A stretch of 64,000 nt of DNA from Mallotus nudiflorus (Eukaryota > Streptophyta > Magnoliopsida > Malpighiales > Euphorbiaceae), in contig CANTUR010000166.1 in assembly GCA_947683625.1 (NCBI GenBank), positions 4,915,001 to 4,979,000 on the forward strand, written 5' to 3'. Shown piece by piece: positions 19,640 to 31,422 of this stretch. Both the position numbers and the translations under genes were made by a program. Position 1 is the stretch's first letter. Each line of letters begins with the position of its first letter. Under the pieces are notes generated by a model. It ran no database searches and was not told the origin of the DNA. It worked only from the letters and a program-made list of their open reading frames with translations.

Positions 19640-21553
19640 TTCCTTCCTTCATTCCTCTTTTGTTTCATTTCTTAGATAGATTCATGGTACTGAGGGAACA
19701 TGTTAGCTCTGATCTGTTTGTTTCTAGGATAGATGAGGAGTTGCCGGGGTGGTATCTGAGGCAGTTTAGCATTCCCGCTAATTATGCCCTGCACATCGTA
19801 GATAGAAAGTTTAGAGCCCATACCCCCATGCTAGATCTCAGTAGGTTAGTAGTGTATTTTAACTAACTGGAAGGGGTTTGAAGTTCCCGTTGGATCCTTT
19901 TGTAAAATTTTTTCTAAATAAGTATAACATAGCGCCTGATTAGCTTTACCCCAATAGTTATCAAATTTTGATTGGGTTCATTCAGTTGATGCATAAAGAG
20001 GGTAGGGAGCCGGACTTAGATGTCTTACAGTATTTGTATCGCCTGACTAGGAAGAAGGGAGAGTTGATGTTCTTCTTATCGGCTGTCCCTAACCATAGCC
20101 TATTTGTGAAGCTTTTGAATCTTCACAAGAAGTGGAGGCATAAGTTTTTCATCGTCAAACACCATGTAGACTTCCTAGATGTCCGATGAATGTGGTATGA
20201 CAAGTGCCACAGGGTGAAATGGCCTCTGAAGTTAACCAACCATGATACGGAGATGGTTTTGAGACTTTATCTTAATGGCTTGGCCGAGGCTCGATTAACT
20301 AAAGACGTATCAAGAAGATACTTGTGGAGAGTCTACCTAGACCATGTTCAGTCTACTGGTATGTTTTGATTATCGAAAGGTATCTTTCTAACTTTTATTT
20401 GTATCTTTTCAATTATAGATGGCTAACTTTTTTACCTTTGTAGATGGAATTTGACTTGTAGTTGACGAGCCAGCAAGGCCGAAAGATGTACAGATCTCCT
20501 CCCCCTCTTATGATCTTGAAGTACTTATGGTCTAGATGAAGCAACCATCAATCTAAAGGGAAAGGCAGTGGCCGAGTCTTCACGATCTAAAAGGGAAGGT
20601 TGGTGAAAAAGCCGGCCGATTAACTAAGACTCGGAGGCTAAGGAGCTGGATAAGGAGATATACATCCAATGTCCAAGGCTCTTCAGGTGTCTAGACATGA
20701 GGGCGTGGATCTTGAACAAAGTGAAACTGCCAAGTGTCTCGAACGCCTAGGTTCGAGATCAATATGCTAAGTTGTTGAGGTTGCAGCGGATATGCAATGC
20801 TTGACCAAGGAGGGTCGGGAGGAGCTGTTCAGTTCTATGATTGGGCATTCACTAGAAGTAAGTGTTGAACACTTTTGAGTTGATCTTTTTTATGTTTTCT
20901 TATATTCAAGGTAATGACATAACTTTCTCCTTTTATAGATGACCCGAGCTTTGTTGCTGGTGAAGGACCTGTATTTCTATCTTAAGAGCCAATATAGTTT
21001 GAAGGAGATAGAGGTTGGAATAGTAATAATTGATTTTGAGAAGAAATTGGATAATGCAAAGGCAACACTAGAGCTTTACTAGACCAAATATGCAAAGGCT
21101 AAATCCGAAGTCGAGGTGAGCTAAAAAAAGGTGGCCGATCTGGAGCACAGTCAAGCTCAACTAACTAAGAGGATAGAAGAGCAGGACTCTCAGATCACAG
21201 ATCTAAAGAAAAAGCTAGCTGAGGTCGAGAGATCTCGGGAGAATGATAAGAGATCCTACCAGGGTATGGTAGGAGGATTTCTTAAGGCCTATAGGTCTGA
21301 ATGTACTAGAATCCTACTCTCTCAGAATCCAGGGCTGGACTTAGCTAACCTAGATCAAATAATGTCAACCGACTTGGCTAAAATTACTGCTGAAAAGGAT
21401 GCCAAGCACAAAGCCACTTCACTTCATGCAAGGAATATTTCTAAATCAGCTGAAGGGTCCTCTTCTAAGCTTCCAATGACTGTTAGTGCTATCAATGTTG
21501 TTCCCCCTCCCGTCTCCAAGTTTGAACCATCGGATGTACACGTAGTAGACTAG
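19640..21553 (+). pseudogene. Antisense additional ORF (aORF) of the Tat-type element, putative gypsy-type transposon domain
   Basis: Plus-strand gene-like region between integrase and the 3' LTR, opposite in direction to gag-pol. Fragments at 19660-19866 and 19968-20189 (IGFIQLMHKEGREPDLDVLQ, and KKWRHKFFIVK later) resemble the plant 'putative gypsy type transposon' domain. The frame continues past a TGA at 20188 to about 20360. Intron-like intervals follow (GGTATGTTTTG near 20359; ...TTTTATAG before 20939). The last exon, 20939-21553, is open except for two stops (near 21080 and 21122) and encodes a long charged coiled coil, including RIEEQDSQITDLKKKLAEVE, then a Ser/Pro-rich tail. The function of aORFs is unknown. 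This copy is inactivated by several stops and shifts. Confidence 0.65.
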
Positions 21554-21869
21554 AGATTTTTTTTTGTAATTGACTTTTGTAATATGATTTTTTTCAATGA
21601 ATGAAAATACTTTATGTGATATCATTTCAAGTACATTTATTGGTAATATTTTCGAAGGCAGTCTGAGTTCCAAAATTATTGTAGTTCTTTGCCTTCTCTG
21701 TCTTTTATTTTATATGCCCCGTTAGATGTGTGCTTTATAACGTGATAGGGACCTTCCCAATTGGGACCTAATTTGCTAATGCCGGAGTTGCCTTTACCAA
21801 TATCCGCCCTTTTGAGTACCCAGTCTCCTATCTTAAACTATTTTGGGTGACTACTCTAGAGGTGATATT

Positions 21870-22810
21870 GCACTATCTTCTACCTATGTGCTTTAGCTAC
21901 AGCAGATGCCCATTCTCTTACTTCTTCCAGTAGGTCTAGACATATTTGGGTGTCAATGCTGTTGATGTTTTGATCCAAGTCTCGATTGACCTTGTAACTT
22001 GGTGAATTGATTTCTGCTGGTATTACTGCATCTATACCATAAGTTAGCTTGAGTTTTATTTCTTCTGTGGATGATCTGAGAGTGGTCTTATAAGCCCAAA
22101 TCACGTTGTTAAGTTCTTCAACCCAGTTTCCTTTCTTCTCGTTAAGTCTTTTCTTTAACCCTTGCATGATAGTTTTGTTGGTGACCTTTGTTTGCTCGTT
22201 CATTTGCGGTGAGCTACCAAGGTGAAATGAAGCTCTATTTTGAGGTTGAAGTAGAACCTTCTAAACTTCTCCTTATTAAACTGCTTGTTGTTGTCTGTGA
22301 TCAAGGTGTGCACTATGCTAAATCTACAGATGATTTCTCTCCAAAAGAAGTGTTGAATCTGAGCTTCTACAATGGTCGAAACTACTTCCACTTCTACCCA
22401 CTTAGTGAAATAGTCTATGACCATAATTAATAACTTTTTCTATAAAGTGGAGGCTGGGAAGGGACCCAGGATGTCCATTCCCCACATGGCGAAGGGCTAA
22501 GGGCTGCCGATCGAATGTAGAGGGTTGGAAGGCTTGTGATTAAGATAAGCAAACTACTGGCACTTATGACATTCTTGAGTTAGCTTCTGGGCATCATTAG
22601 ATATAGTGGGACAGTAGTATCCTTGAAGTAGTGCTTTCCTGATTAGTGTGTAGTGGGATTGATGTGCTCCACAAATTCCTTCATGGATTTCTCTGAGTAT
22701 GTAATTCCTTTCCTCTAGGGATACACATTTGGACCATGGGTATGAGAGGGATTTCCTATAGAGCTCCCCATGATGGATAGAGTAGTGGGTTGCCTTCATC
22801 TTTAGTTTCT
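21870..22810 (-). pseudogene. Integrase remnant of family D pol
   Basis: Three pieces in order on the minus strand. At 22799-22554 is the HHCC zinc-binding region (EIHEGICGAHQS, then CHKCQ). At 22424-22200 is the catalytic core start (DYFTKWVEVE, then ITDNNKQF, where the second catalytic Asp precedes N). At 22203-21880 is the C-terminal part (WVEELNNVIWAYKTT, then LTYGIDAVIPAEI, characteristic of Ty3/gypsy integrases). Frameshifts separate the pieces. It would catalyse insertion of the cDNA if intact. Confidence 0.8.
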
Positions 22811-23149
22811 AAGACTTCAGTTTATCTTCTAGGAGTGTTCCATTTTCCAGGTATTGGACTATCGTTGCATCTATTCTGAGACTTTTCGTACTTCCATGAT
22901 ATCTGGGTCCTAGGTGTTAGGTCTTGTTAGTGCTTTGGTGAACTCCATCCCCTTAAACGCCTAATTGTCTTCAGTTGTTGATTTGGCTAAGAGGTTAGCC
23001 TAAGAGTTTTTGTGTCTGGGTATCTGAACTATCTCCCACTGTCCACCGTCTTGTTCAATTTTCTTCAGGAGTTGCATAACTTTTCCTGCATATCTGGTGA
23101 TGCTTGGATCCTTGATCTGGAATGTCTCGTTGACCTAATTTACTACTAG

Positions 23150-23345
23150 TTAAGAGTCTGAGTGTATTGTGAGGTGTTTATCTTTAAATTCAACAGCTAA
23201 CTTTAATCTTGTGATGAGTGCCTTATATTTTGTGACATTATTGGTTGCGTTGTAGTCTATTCGAATAGCATACCGGATGAGAATTTTATACGGTCCTTTA
23301 AGGATAACTCCAGCGCTAGATCCTTAAGTGGAGTATGCTCCATCC
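23150..23345 (-). pseudogene. Second RNase H domain of family D
   Basis: A minus-strand frame reads LYMDGAYST, then GSSAGVILKGP, then ATNNVTKYKALITRLKLA and IHSDS. This is the layout of a separate RNase H fold located between the RT-linked RNase H and the integrase, with acidic residues at DGA and HSDS. The normal NNEAEYEAL motif reads NNVTKYKAL, so the catalytic glutamate position is altered, and stop codons interrupt it. A dual RNase H is a hallmark of the Tat lineage. Confidence 0.6.
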
Positions 23346-23508
23346 ATATAGAGCTTCCATTATGGTGCTTTTGGTGATGGTGAGATCTTTCGGTGTCATT
23401 TCTTGAACAAAATCCGCTAATGCTTGAGTTTTCACTTATTGCTGGGGCTCATAGTTGATGTTGAATTCTCCAAGTAATATCAACCATTGAACAAATATGC
23501 CCGAAGTC

Positions 23509-24640
23509 TCAGGCCTTTGTAAAAATTTTTCGTAAGGGGAAGCGGGATTTGACAATGATGGGATGAGCTTGGAAGTAGTGTCTGAGCTTCCATGATGCAT
23601 GGACAATGGCCATGGCCAGCTTATCTAGTGTTGGGTACCGAACCTCAGACCCTTGAAGTATTTTGCTGACGTAGTATACTGAGTTTTGCTGGTTCTCTTC
23701 TTCCCTTACTAGCACCGAAGCTATGCATTCTTGACATATCGAGAGGTATAAGTACATCGTTTCTTTTGGGACCGGCCTGTTGAGTAGAGGTGGCGAGGAT
23801 AGAAATTTTTTAACATCTTTAAAAGCCTCCTGGTAGTCTTCAGTCCAAATAAATTTCTTGAAGTTTTTTAAAGCTCAGAATAGTGGTAGGCACCGTCTAG
23901 CTGAGCAGGAGATGAAATGTCCTAAAGCCGTGATCCTGCCATTTAGCTTCTGTAACTCATGGATAGTCTTTAAAGCTTTCATATTGAGAATGGCGTCCAT
24001 CTTTTTCGGGTGGCCTCAATACCTTTATGGGATGTCATGAATCTTAGGAATTTGCTTGCTTTGACTCTAAAGATGCATTTTTCTGGATTTAGCTTGATCC
24101 TGGACTCCCTCAATAATTGGAGGACTTGATCTAGGTCCACTAGGTGTTTCTCTACATGCTTGCTTTTGATAATAATGTCGTCCACTTATACTTCCACATT
24201 TTCCCAATTTGGTCCCTAAGTACATGGTTCATTATCCTCTGATATGTTGCTCCGAAATTCTTTAGTCCGAAGGGCATCACCTTGTAGCAGTAAAAACCTT
24301 CGTGGGTGATGAAGGATGTCTTCTCTTGATCTTCCTTCTTCATCAGTATCTGGTGATATCCTTGCGCTAGATTAATAAAACTATATAGATCGTGGCTGAT
24401 AGTGGAGTCTACTAGTTGGTCAATTTATAGGTAGTGGGTAGCTGTCCTTGGGGTATGCTCAATTAAGGTTAGTATAGTCCATATACATTATATATTTACC
24501 ATTTGATTTCTTGACATTGGCTACCCATTTTGGGTGGGTCACTTCTTTAATAAACTCAGCTTCTAACAACTTCTTTATTTCCTCTGTAATTATCTTTTAT
24601 CTCTTGCATGCAAAGGTTCTTTTATTTTGGATCACTGGCT
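23509..24640 (-). pseudogene. Reverse transcriptase and RNase H remnant of family D pol
   Basis: At 24343-24152 the RT palm reads FYCYKVMPFGLKNFGATYQR, the conserved MPFGLKNAGATYQ block. At 24185-23979 the frame shifts and gives VDDIIIKSK, the catalytic Asp pair, then LNPEKC. The residue that should be Tyr of YxDD is a TAA stop in that frame. At 23757-23509 lies the RT-linked RNase H (ASVLVREEENQQ, VYYVSKILQGSEVRYP, LRHYFQAH). Upstream, 24640-24343 is poorly open. The protein would copy RNA to DNA; this copy is dead. Confidence 0.8.
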
Positions 24641-24644
24641 TTGC

Positions 24645-25467
24645 TCATAGTCTGATGTTCAAGCTATGACAGGCAATTTGGGGATTTACCCCAGTTATTT
24701 CAGATGCTTGAGAAGCAAAATCTTTTGAGTGCCTAGTAAGGACTTCACTTATTCCGTGCTTGGTGTCATAGTCGAGCTCATTATCGATCTTCACCATTTT
24801 CCTATCAGTAATTTGTAATGTCTCAGTGTCATCGACTGGTTGTGGTTCGGCGCCTTGCTTCTCTACTCCCCAAGGTTCTAGGAGGAAGGCTTCTGTCTGA
24901 GGCTTTATTACCATCTGGTAGCATTGTCTAGCCATGTGTTGATATTCGTGGATCGTGAGAGTTCCACCCTCAATAGGAATCTTCATAGTCAAGTGTCAAA
25001 TGCTTGTGATTGCATATATTTTGTAAAGCGTTGGTTGTTTTATGATGCCTTTGTATGCTAGTGGGAGATCCACTACATTAAATAGAGCTTTAACGACTTT
25101 TGTCTCTTCATCGTCCCAATTTCTAAATTCTAGATTTAACTCTACAATTCCCATCGGCTGTATGGTATATGGTTCCTCCATAGAAGCTTGTAATGGGATT
25201 CTGGATGGCTTTCAGGTTAGTGATGGAGCCTCCCATGGCTTTGTAAGCATTCCAAGATAATGCATTGATGACGCTTCCATTATCAACCATTAACCTCTTC
25301 ACTGGATAATTATTAATGTATGCATTTACCACTAAGGCATCACAGTGAGGATGGCGAACATGAAACCTATCTTCTGAATCAAATATGATCTCTCTTTTCT
25401 TGAAGTCTGGCCCTTCTCCATGGCTGCTTTTAGGTTTCTTTTTAGCATTTTCTCCTCTAATAATCAT
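24645..25467 (-). pseudogene. Aspartic protease region of family D
   Basis: Minus-strand frames at 25467-25123 and 25181-24996. HPHCDALVVNAYINNYPVKR is followed by LMVDNGSVINALSW; the D-x-G-S active-site motif of retroviral-type proteases is present as DNGS, as often in Tat-type elements. The piece 24992-24645 continues toward RT. The two protease frames overlap out of register, so at least one shift is present. Confidence 0.65.
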
Positions 25468-25889
25468 GTTAATGACGTCAGTTGGCTCATTCTCAGCCTT
25501 CTTTGCTTTTGACCTGTCTCACCCATGGTCATCCGGATTCCTAATTCCTCTAAATATGTTAGTGAAATTATTGAGTTTACCATTATGCACCAATCTTTCT
25601 ATGGCATTCTTTAGTTCTCTACAAGCCTTGGTGTCGTGCCCCGTATTCCTGGTGATACTGGCAATAGTGTCCCCTATCTTTCCTGGCTCTCTGGCTTGGA
25701 CTTATTCTTCTAGCTGGGGTAATTCCTATGCCATTTTGTCTGACCCACATGAGGATTCTAGATCTTGAGGTATTTAGAGGTGTGTATCTATCTGTTTCCT
25801 TCTCAAATCTTTCTACTGGGTTTCTAAAATTTGTTTTTGGGAAGCTTGCTCATCTGGATCTTGATCTTTCCTCTTTGGTTGGTGGTTTT

Positions 25890-26920
25890 TCTTCTTCCCT
25901 TTACATCCTTCTATCTTCATCCATCTTTATCATTTTGACCTCCATAGCCATTACTTCCGTAAAAGTGCCAAGTTCCTTCTTCATTGTCTTGTCTTTGAGC
26001 TTTCTGAATCTAGTGCCATTTTTCAAAGCTTCTATAACAACTTCATTTATAAGGTTTTTGATTTGCATGGCTACCTTATTGAATTGATCGAGGTAGCTTC
26101 GTAGGGACTTATTGGACTCCTGCTGGTACATCTAGAGATCATTGATGTTTTTGGCAGGGGGAATGTTGGTGATGAACCTGGTACATAACTTTTATGCCAG
26201 ATCCTAAAAAAAGGTGATGGAGTTCTTTGGGAGCCGATGAAACCATTTTTGGGCATTCTTTGTGAGTGTGCTTGGGAAGACCCTGCACATGATTTTGTCA
26301 TTCACATTTTGGAGCAACATTCTTATTCTAAATGAGGATATGTGGTTAATGGGATCTTTAGTCCCATCATATTGATCTAGTTGTGGGATTCTGAACTTGG
26401 TTGGGATCTTTATCTGGATTATCCTTTTTATGAATGGCATTCTGCCTTCCATAATACATTCATTTTCTTTCCTTGGTCTCGTGTGGGTTTTGTGTATAAC
26501 TTCTTTAACCCTCTGGGTTAGCTTCAAGTCATTGAGAACCGAAATTATTGAATGAGATTCCCCTTCTGAACTTTACTCTTCCCCTTATTCTCCTTAGGTA
26601 TCTCTAGAGATGTTGTGTTATTGTCCATGTGAGCCAACCCAGGGTTGCCTCTTTGAACTAAGTTGTTTAATTATTGTTGCATTAGGGCTATCTAAACTTG
26701 GATGTTTTGTATCATTGCTTCCTTGTTGGTTGGGGTGAGGTTGAGTGTTTGGGTTATAGTGTTCAGGTTAGGCGTAGTTAAAGCCGGTGTATCTGTTAGG
26801 CTTGGAAAAGGTACGGAAGGTATTGATCGATGTTGGTGTTGTAATAGGGCATAACATGGAAGGTTGGTGACCAAAGTTGGCCACCCCTGGGTATTTCGAA
26901 GTGGAAAGTGCATACCTCTG
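25890..26920 (-). pseudogene. Gag remnant of family D
   Basis: Frames at 26527-26204 (FRIPQLDQYDGTKDPINHIS, then AQKWFHRLPKNSI) and 26131-25901 (QQESNKSLRSYLDQFNKVAM) are the two halves of the plant Ty3/gypsy retrotransposon gag domain, now separated by a frameshift. Gag would form the capsid-like particle. No zinc knuckle was identified with confidence. Confidence 0.75.
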
Positions 26921-27125
26921 GATGAAGGTCTGACATATTAGAAAGTTACTAGAGGCACTGCTGTTGGGAGAGGTGTTGACAGATTGATTGGAGGAATCGG
27001 TGCTGAGAGGTCGATGTGAGTTTCAGGAGTCGAGATTGGCAATGGTTGGAAGTCATGGTGTCAATGTCTTAACTTGGCAGATATATGAATGGCTTTTCCT
27101 AAGAGTTCCCACAGATGGCGCCACT

Positions 27126-27532
27126 TGATAACTGGTTTCCAGAACTCCTGAGCTTAGAACCCTGCAGGTGATCAACAAAGAGCAAGGTGAGAAGTGGGGA
27201 GGATCTCTACAAACACTCCAATGCCTAAGTTAGAAAATGGAGAGAGAATCTAAAGAGAGAAAATGAGAGCAACTAGCATATGAGAGAATAAAATGAATGA
27301 GAATGAGGGATATGGGTCCTATTTATAGTGATACTTAAACCTGAAAGGAGTAGGGTTCCTCTTTGGATAGGAATGCTAGACCAAATATGAGAGTATTCCT
27401 TCTTTGTTTAGGAGTCTTCTTGAGGCAGGAACCTTTCCCTAAATGGATTTGACTGCCTTCCCTTTCTGAGTAACCTATATAGGAAATAAAGTTCTTTAAT
27501 TAAACAGGAATATATGCATGTGGGGTATCACA
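27126..27532 (-). repeat. 5' LTR of family D
   Basis: 407 bp, TGTGATACCCC to ...GTTATCA on the minus strand, followed by AG and the PBS TGGCGCCATCTGTGGGAA. It pairs with the truncated copy at 18184-18537. Confidence 0.8.
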
Positions 27533-27909
27533 AACCAAAAGCAAAAGCAAGCATGAACTAAAATTTGCACTTCATTAATTCTGAATCCATGAATAGTCCA
27601 TGGACATGTGCACGATTGCCAAAAAAGAAAATAGTATATATACACATCATTAACAAGCCTTATTTCAACAAACTTATTACATAATTTCATTCAACCAAAA
27701 TTAATATATAATTTAATGAAATTATGTATATCCAAAAAATTAAATTTCTAAATATTTAGTAAAATATTCCTAATGATTTAATATGAGCGGTTCTGATACT
27801 AGTTGTTAGGAAAATTTTCAAATTAAATTAAAAACTCTACAACCCAATCTCATGTTAAATCAATAAAATCACAACACAATAGTAGCGGAAGCGTACTTGA
27901 ATCCATATT
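27533..27909. other. AT-rich spacer
   Basis: Between the D element and the inverted-repeat element that follows. No gene, repeat end or RNA was recognised. Confidence 0.5.
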
Positions 27910-29720
27910 AGGATAAACACTATTTTGGTGTCTGTACTTTCATAAATTTAACAATTTGGTGTGTGTACTTTTAAAACTTATAATTAAATTGTGTAACTTG
28001 TTAAATTATGACAAAGTGGTGTACCCAACCAGTTGATAATAGGTAACTTGTAAATTAGTGTTGACATGGATGTTCATATGAGTAGCATATAATGTGGCAA
28101 GCTTTCATTAGCTGATTCATTGCTTTCATAATAAAAAAGAAAAGAGAAGTCCATATGGTCCGCACCATCCTTATTTTCTCTCATACTTTCCCTCACTTTC
28201 TCAACCACTAAACACACACTATCTCTCACTCGTAGTAGAATCACATTTAGCTCTAAAAACCCATTATCCTCACTAAAGCAACAAGCCATTCTCCGCCCTT
28301 AGTGACAAAAAAATTTCCAACTTGCCACCATCACTTGTTTTCTTTCCATTTTCCCCAACTTTTTAAGCTCTAAACACATTGTCACTCAATCTCCATAAAA
28401 TCACAGTCAACTATCAATACAATATACCATTACCCATCCATAGTGATAGTAAATTTTCCTACTTTAGCTTTAAATTGGAAGCATTAGCAAGCCCATTACT
28501 GGGAATCAAAAATCAACTATTATAGCACACAATACCGATAATACTTAGTAGAATGGATAGTAATAGTCTAAAAGAGAGCAATTCTAGTTATGGGTTTAGT
28601 ATTAATGAAGACTTAGCATGGAAAAGAAAATCAAAAAGCCTAGGCAAGTCAGTTATGTCATGTAAGTTAGAGAAGTGGGTCGGTCAGTACAATAAAGATA
28701 ATGCATTTTGGGCCATTGGCTTTACTTATATTTTCACTATTTTTCATGATTTAGAAAGGAAGGTCAAACAGGTTTTACTTGATGAGAATGAGATTTTAAA
28801 AGGAAGCTAAGTTGGCAAGAAAGAATTTGGAGATGTAAATGAAATGAATTCCAAAATTTTGTATGCAAAGGGTTTGACAAAGGAGATAGAGAGAGGAGAA
28901 GATGTTATTCCTAGAAATAGTTTAAATGCAAATTTTATTGTTTCTAGTGAGGATTCTGGTTTTGTAAAATCAATTTATGGTGTTATTTTTTGGCTTGAAG
29001 CAATCCCAGAAGTAACTGGATTTGGGAAATTTATCTTCTGTGGTTTTTTTGCAATTTGGGCATTGAAAAAGTTATTTACTTTGGAAATAAGGAGGAGAAT
29101 TTAATAGAATTAGAGAAGGAAATCATGAGGAGAAAGATTAAGGCTAGAAAGGATAAAGATATATCCAAGAAAGGTGAAGTCGAAGTTGTTTAAGAACTTT
29201 ATGAACTGCCGATGATGCATGCTAAAAACCCCAAACTGGACAAGGAAGAACTAATGAGAATTATACTTGAAGCAACGACTAAGAAGGATAGATTGCTGTT
29301 ATTAGGTTCTTTTATTTTACATAGTAACAATGGTATGGAATTTGATTAAAAAAATAAGAAAATCACAACAATGGCAAAGGAAGCTCGGGAGATTGAGTTT
29401 GAAGAATAACCAATAGTTGATAATGATGTAGAAGAAAGAGCATATAAACAAGGAATTATCCCTCCTCCATCCTCTTTTCTCTTTTTAATTAGAACGGGGT
29501 GTTTTTGGTACTTTCCTATGCTTAGTGTACATCCACGTCAAAAAGGGTTTTCAACTCAGACATGTAAAAATTGAATTTATATGCCATGTTATTAGCAACC
29601 AGTTGGGTACACCATTTTGTCATAATTTAATAGGTTGCATAATTTAATCCTAAGTTTTAAAAGTACTGACACTAAATTATTAAATTTATAAAAGTATACA
29701 CCAAAATTATCTTTGTCTTG
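27910..29720 (+). mobile_element. Mutator-like (Pack-MULE-like) element with ~170-bp terminal inverted repeats
   Basis: The left arm (about 27910-28090, TATTTTGGTGTCTGTACTTT..., CAAAGTGGTGTACCCAACCAG) is repeated in inverse at 29510-29720 (...CTGGTTGGGTACACCATTTT-like sequence, ...GTATACACCAAAATTAT). Arms this long with a short interior and no transposase are typical of non-autonomous Mutator-like elements. I could not find a clean 9-bp duplication (about 5 of 9 bases match in one register). The interior carries a host-gene-like frame at 28553-29460. Confidence 0.55.
28553..29460 (+). pseudogene. Captured host-gene-like coding fragment inside the inverted-repeat element
   Basis: One reading frame runs from ATG 28553 through an in-frame TAA at 28808 to 29104 (184 codons). 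A shifted frame continues it (ENLIELEKEIMRRKIKARKD, then NPKLDKEELMRIILEATTKK). The composition, an aromatic/hydrophobic membrane-like stretch (GKFIFCGFFAIWALKKLF) followed by a charged helical region, looks like a real plant protein of unknown function rather than a transposon protein. Lack of visible introns suggests capture of a processed or exon-only segment. I do not recognise the family with certainty. It is broken by one stop, one shift and further stops downstream. Confidence 0.45.
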
Positions 29721-29737
29721 GATTAATCCCCTTAGAG

Positions 29738-31369
29738 TCATGCAGTTGATCTTCTAGGTCAGTACGTTTTCTAAGAGAACACCTTTAGGTTTTTTCTATA
29801 TGTTTCTCTTTAATGATGGGATTTAGAAAGAATAGAAAATAATGATACGTATGACCTAGGGACCATGACCACCTATATATAGATAAATTTCTAGTTATCT
29901 TTTGGTATTTCTATTTTAACCCATCATTAAAATAGAAATTACCTATTAATCTCTACACATTAAAGGCCCAGTACCTTTAAGATATATTAAAGCCTAAATT
30001 TTCCAAATTTGAATGATCACTTTTAAATGGGCTCACCTTATATGACAGCCTGTAATACATAATTATCCTTATAGAAGCCCATTGTTGGATTAAGGATCCA
30101 ACAATTTAAGATCTTAAGTTCATTAGTAGCCTCTATCTTTCCTTTGGTGATGATCTTCCTATCCTTGTTGAAAAGGCTAGGTTAGGTTTTTTTAATCATT
30201 TTTTCTTTTACAAAATTTTATTTACAATTCATTGAAATTTAAAAGGGTCAAAAAAATTTCAAATGTAAGAATATACTTTATATATATTTCTAGTGTTTTG
30301 AGTTAATAAAGAGAAGGTTGTGTTTAGGTCTCAATAACAAAGAGAAGGTTGTGTTTAAAAGATCTTAATTCATCAAGAATTGTAATGTGTAGGTGTCAAA
30401 CTTTCTACTTTTTAGTTCTTGATTTTTGGGTGATTTTGGGGTTGTGTTTTTTCCCTTTTTTTATTGGATTTGTGTTTCTGGGTTGGTGGGTGAGTTTTTT
30501 TTTTAACTGTGTTTAATTTGGTCATATGAGGTGTTAATGAGTTTTGGTTTCGTTTTTTTTGATATTCTTTTATTCTTGAAAGATTATTATGCTACACCAC
30601 AAATAAGAAATAGGAGAAGTTGTTTTCACCATTGGAGTTGTAAAAGAAGGTACTCTCAGGTCGTTATTAATCTCTTGAATTTGTTGAACAGAGCATTAGT
30701 TTCAAGTAAATACTATATAATACTAATTTATTATTTTTTCTTGTTATATGAATTTACATCATTTTGATTTTAAAGTGAAGTCAATGCCCTTTTATTCTTT
30801 TTAAAATAGTGGCCTAGCAATAAAAAACAAAGTTGCTTTCAAGGAAGCATAATTGCATAAAATTGCACTACAGACAAAAAAGGTGAAATATAGTGAATTG
30901 AAGACTGCACAATTTCCTTTCTAATTGTCTCACCGACATCAAAATCAAAATGGACAAATAAGTTTAGGTAATTTTAATACATTTATAGCACTTGAAATGT
31001 GAAATTATTTGAATTTCATATTTCTCAAATTATGTCACATTTTCCCTTTTTTGAATTTCTTCAATTTGTTAAATCTTAAACTTTGTTTAATTATTAGTGG
31101 CAAAATATAGTGAATTAAAGACTGCACAATTTCCTTTCCAATTGTCTCAACAACATTAATAAATATGATAAATTATTTTGAAAATTTGATTTTTCTTTAT
31201 TAAATTGTTGTAGCTTTTTATTTTGTCATGTAATATTTTTTTATTTTTTATTTTAATTTTTAATTTTGGTATTTTTACTATTTATAATTTAATTTTAATA
31301 ATTTATTTACAATAATTAATGAGTCATTATTTTATATTTTGTGATCCTTTATTTTATTAATTATAATAG

Positions 31370-31422
<53 letters not shown>

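Larger units (their letters stand above)
18184..27532 (-). mobile_element. Family D: decayed Tat-lineage Ty3/gypsy retrotransposon
   Basis: Oriented on the minus strand. The 5' LTR is at right (27126-27532), starting TGTGATACCCCAC; the 3' LTR is at left (about 18184-18537), matching it over about 350 bp but missing the last ~50 bp. The PBS TGGCGCCATCTGTGGGAA (27123-27106) lies two bases inside the 5' LTR, and a GGGAGGGACTC polypurine tract (about 18549-18539) abuts the 3' LTR. Domains in order are gag, protease, RT, RNase H, second RNase H and integrase, then an additional ORF on the opposite strand. The extra RNase H and antisense ORF point to the Tat group. All frames carry stops and shifts, so the element cannot move by itself. 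No target duplication can be scored because the left end is truncated against family B. Confidence 0.85.

Noticed and set aside
27903..29727. 9-bp target duplication for the Pack-MULE-like element
   Set aside because: The best register (TATTAGGAT versus GTCTTGGAT) matches only five of nine bases, so no duplication is claimed.
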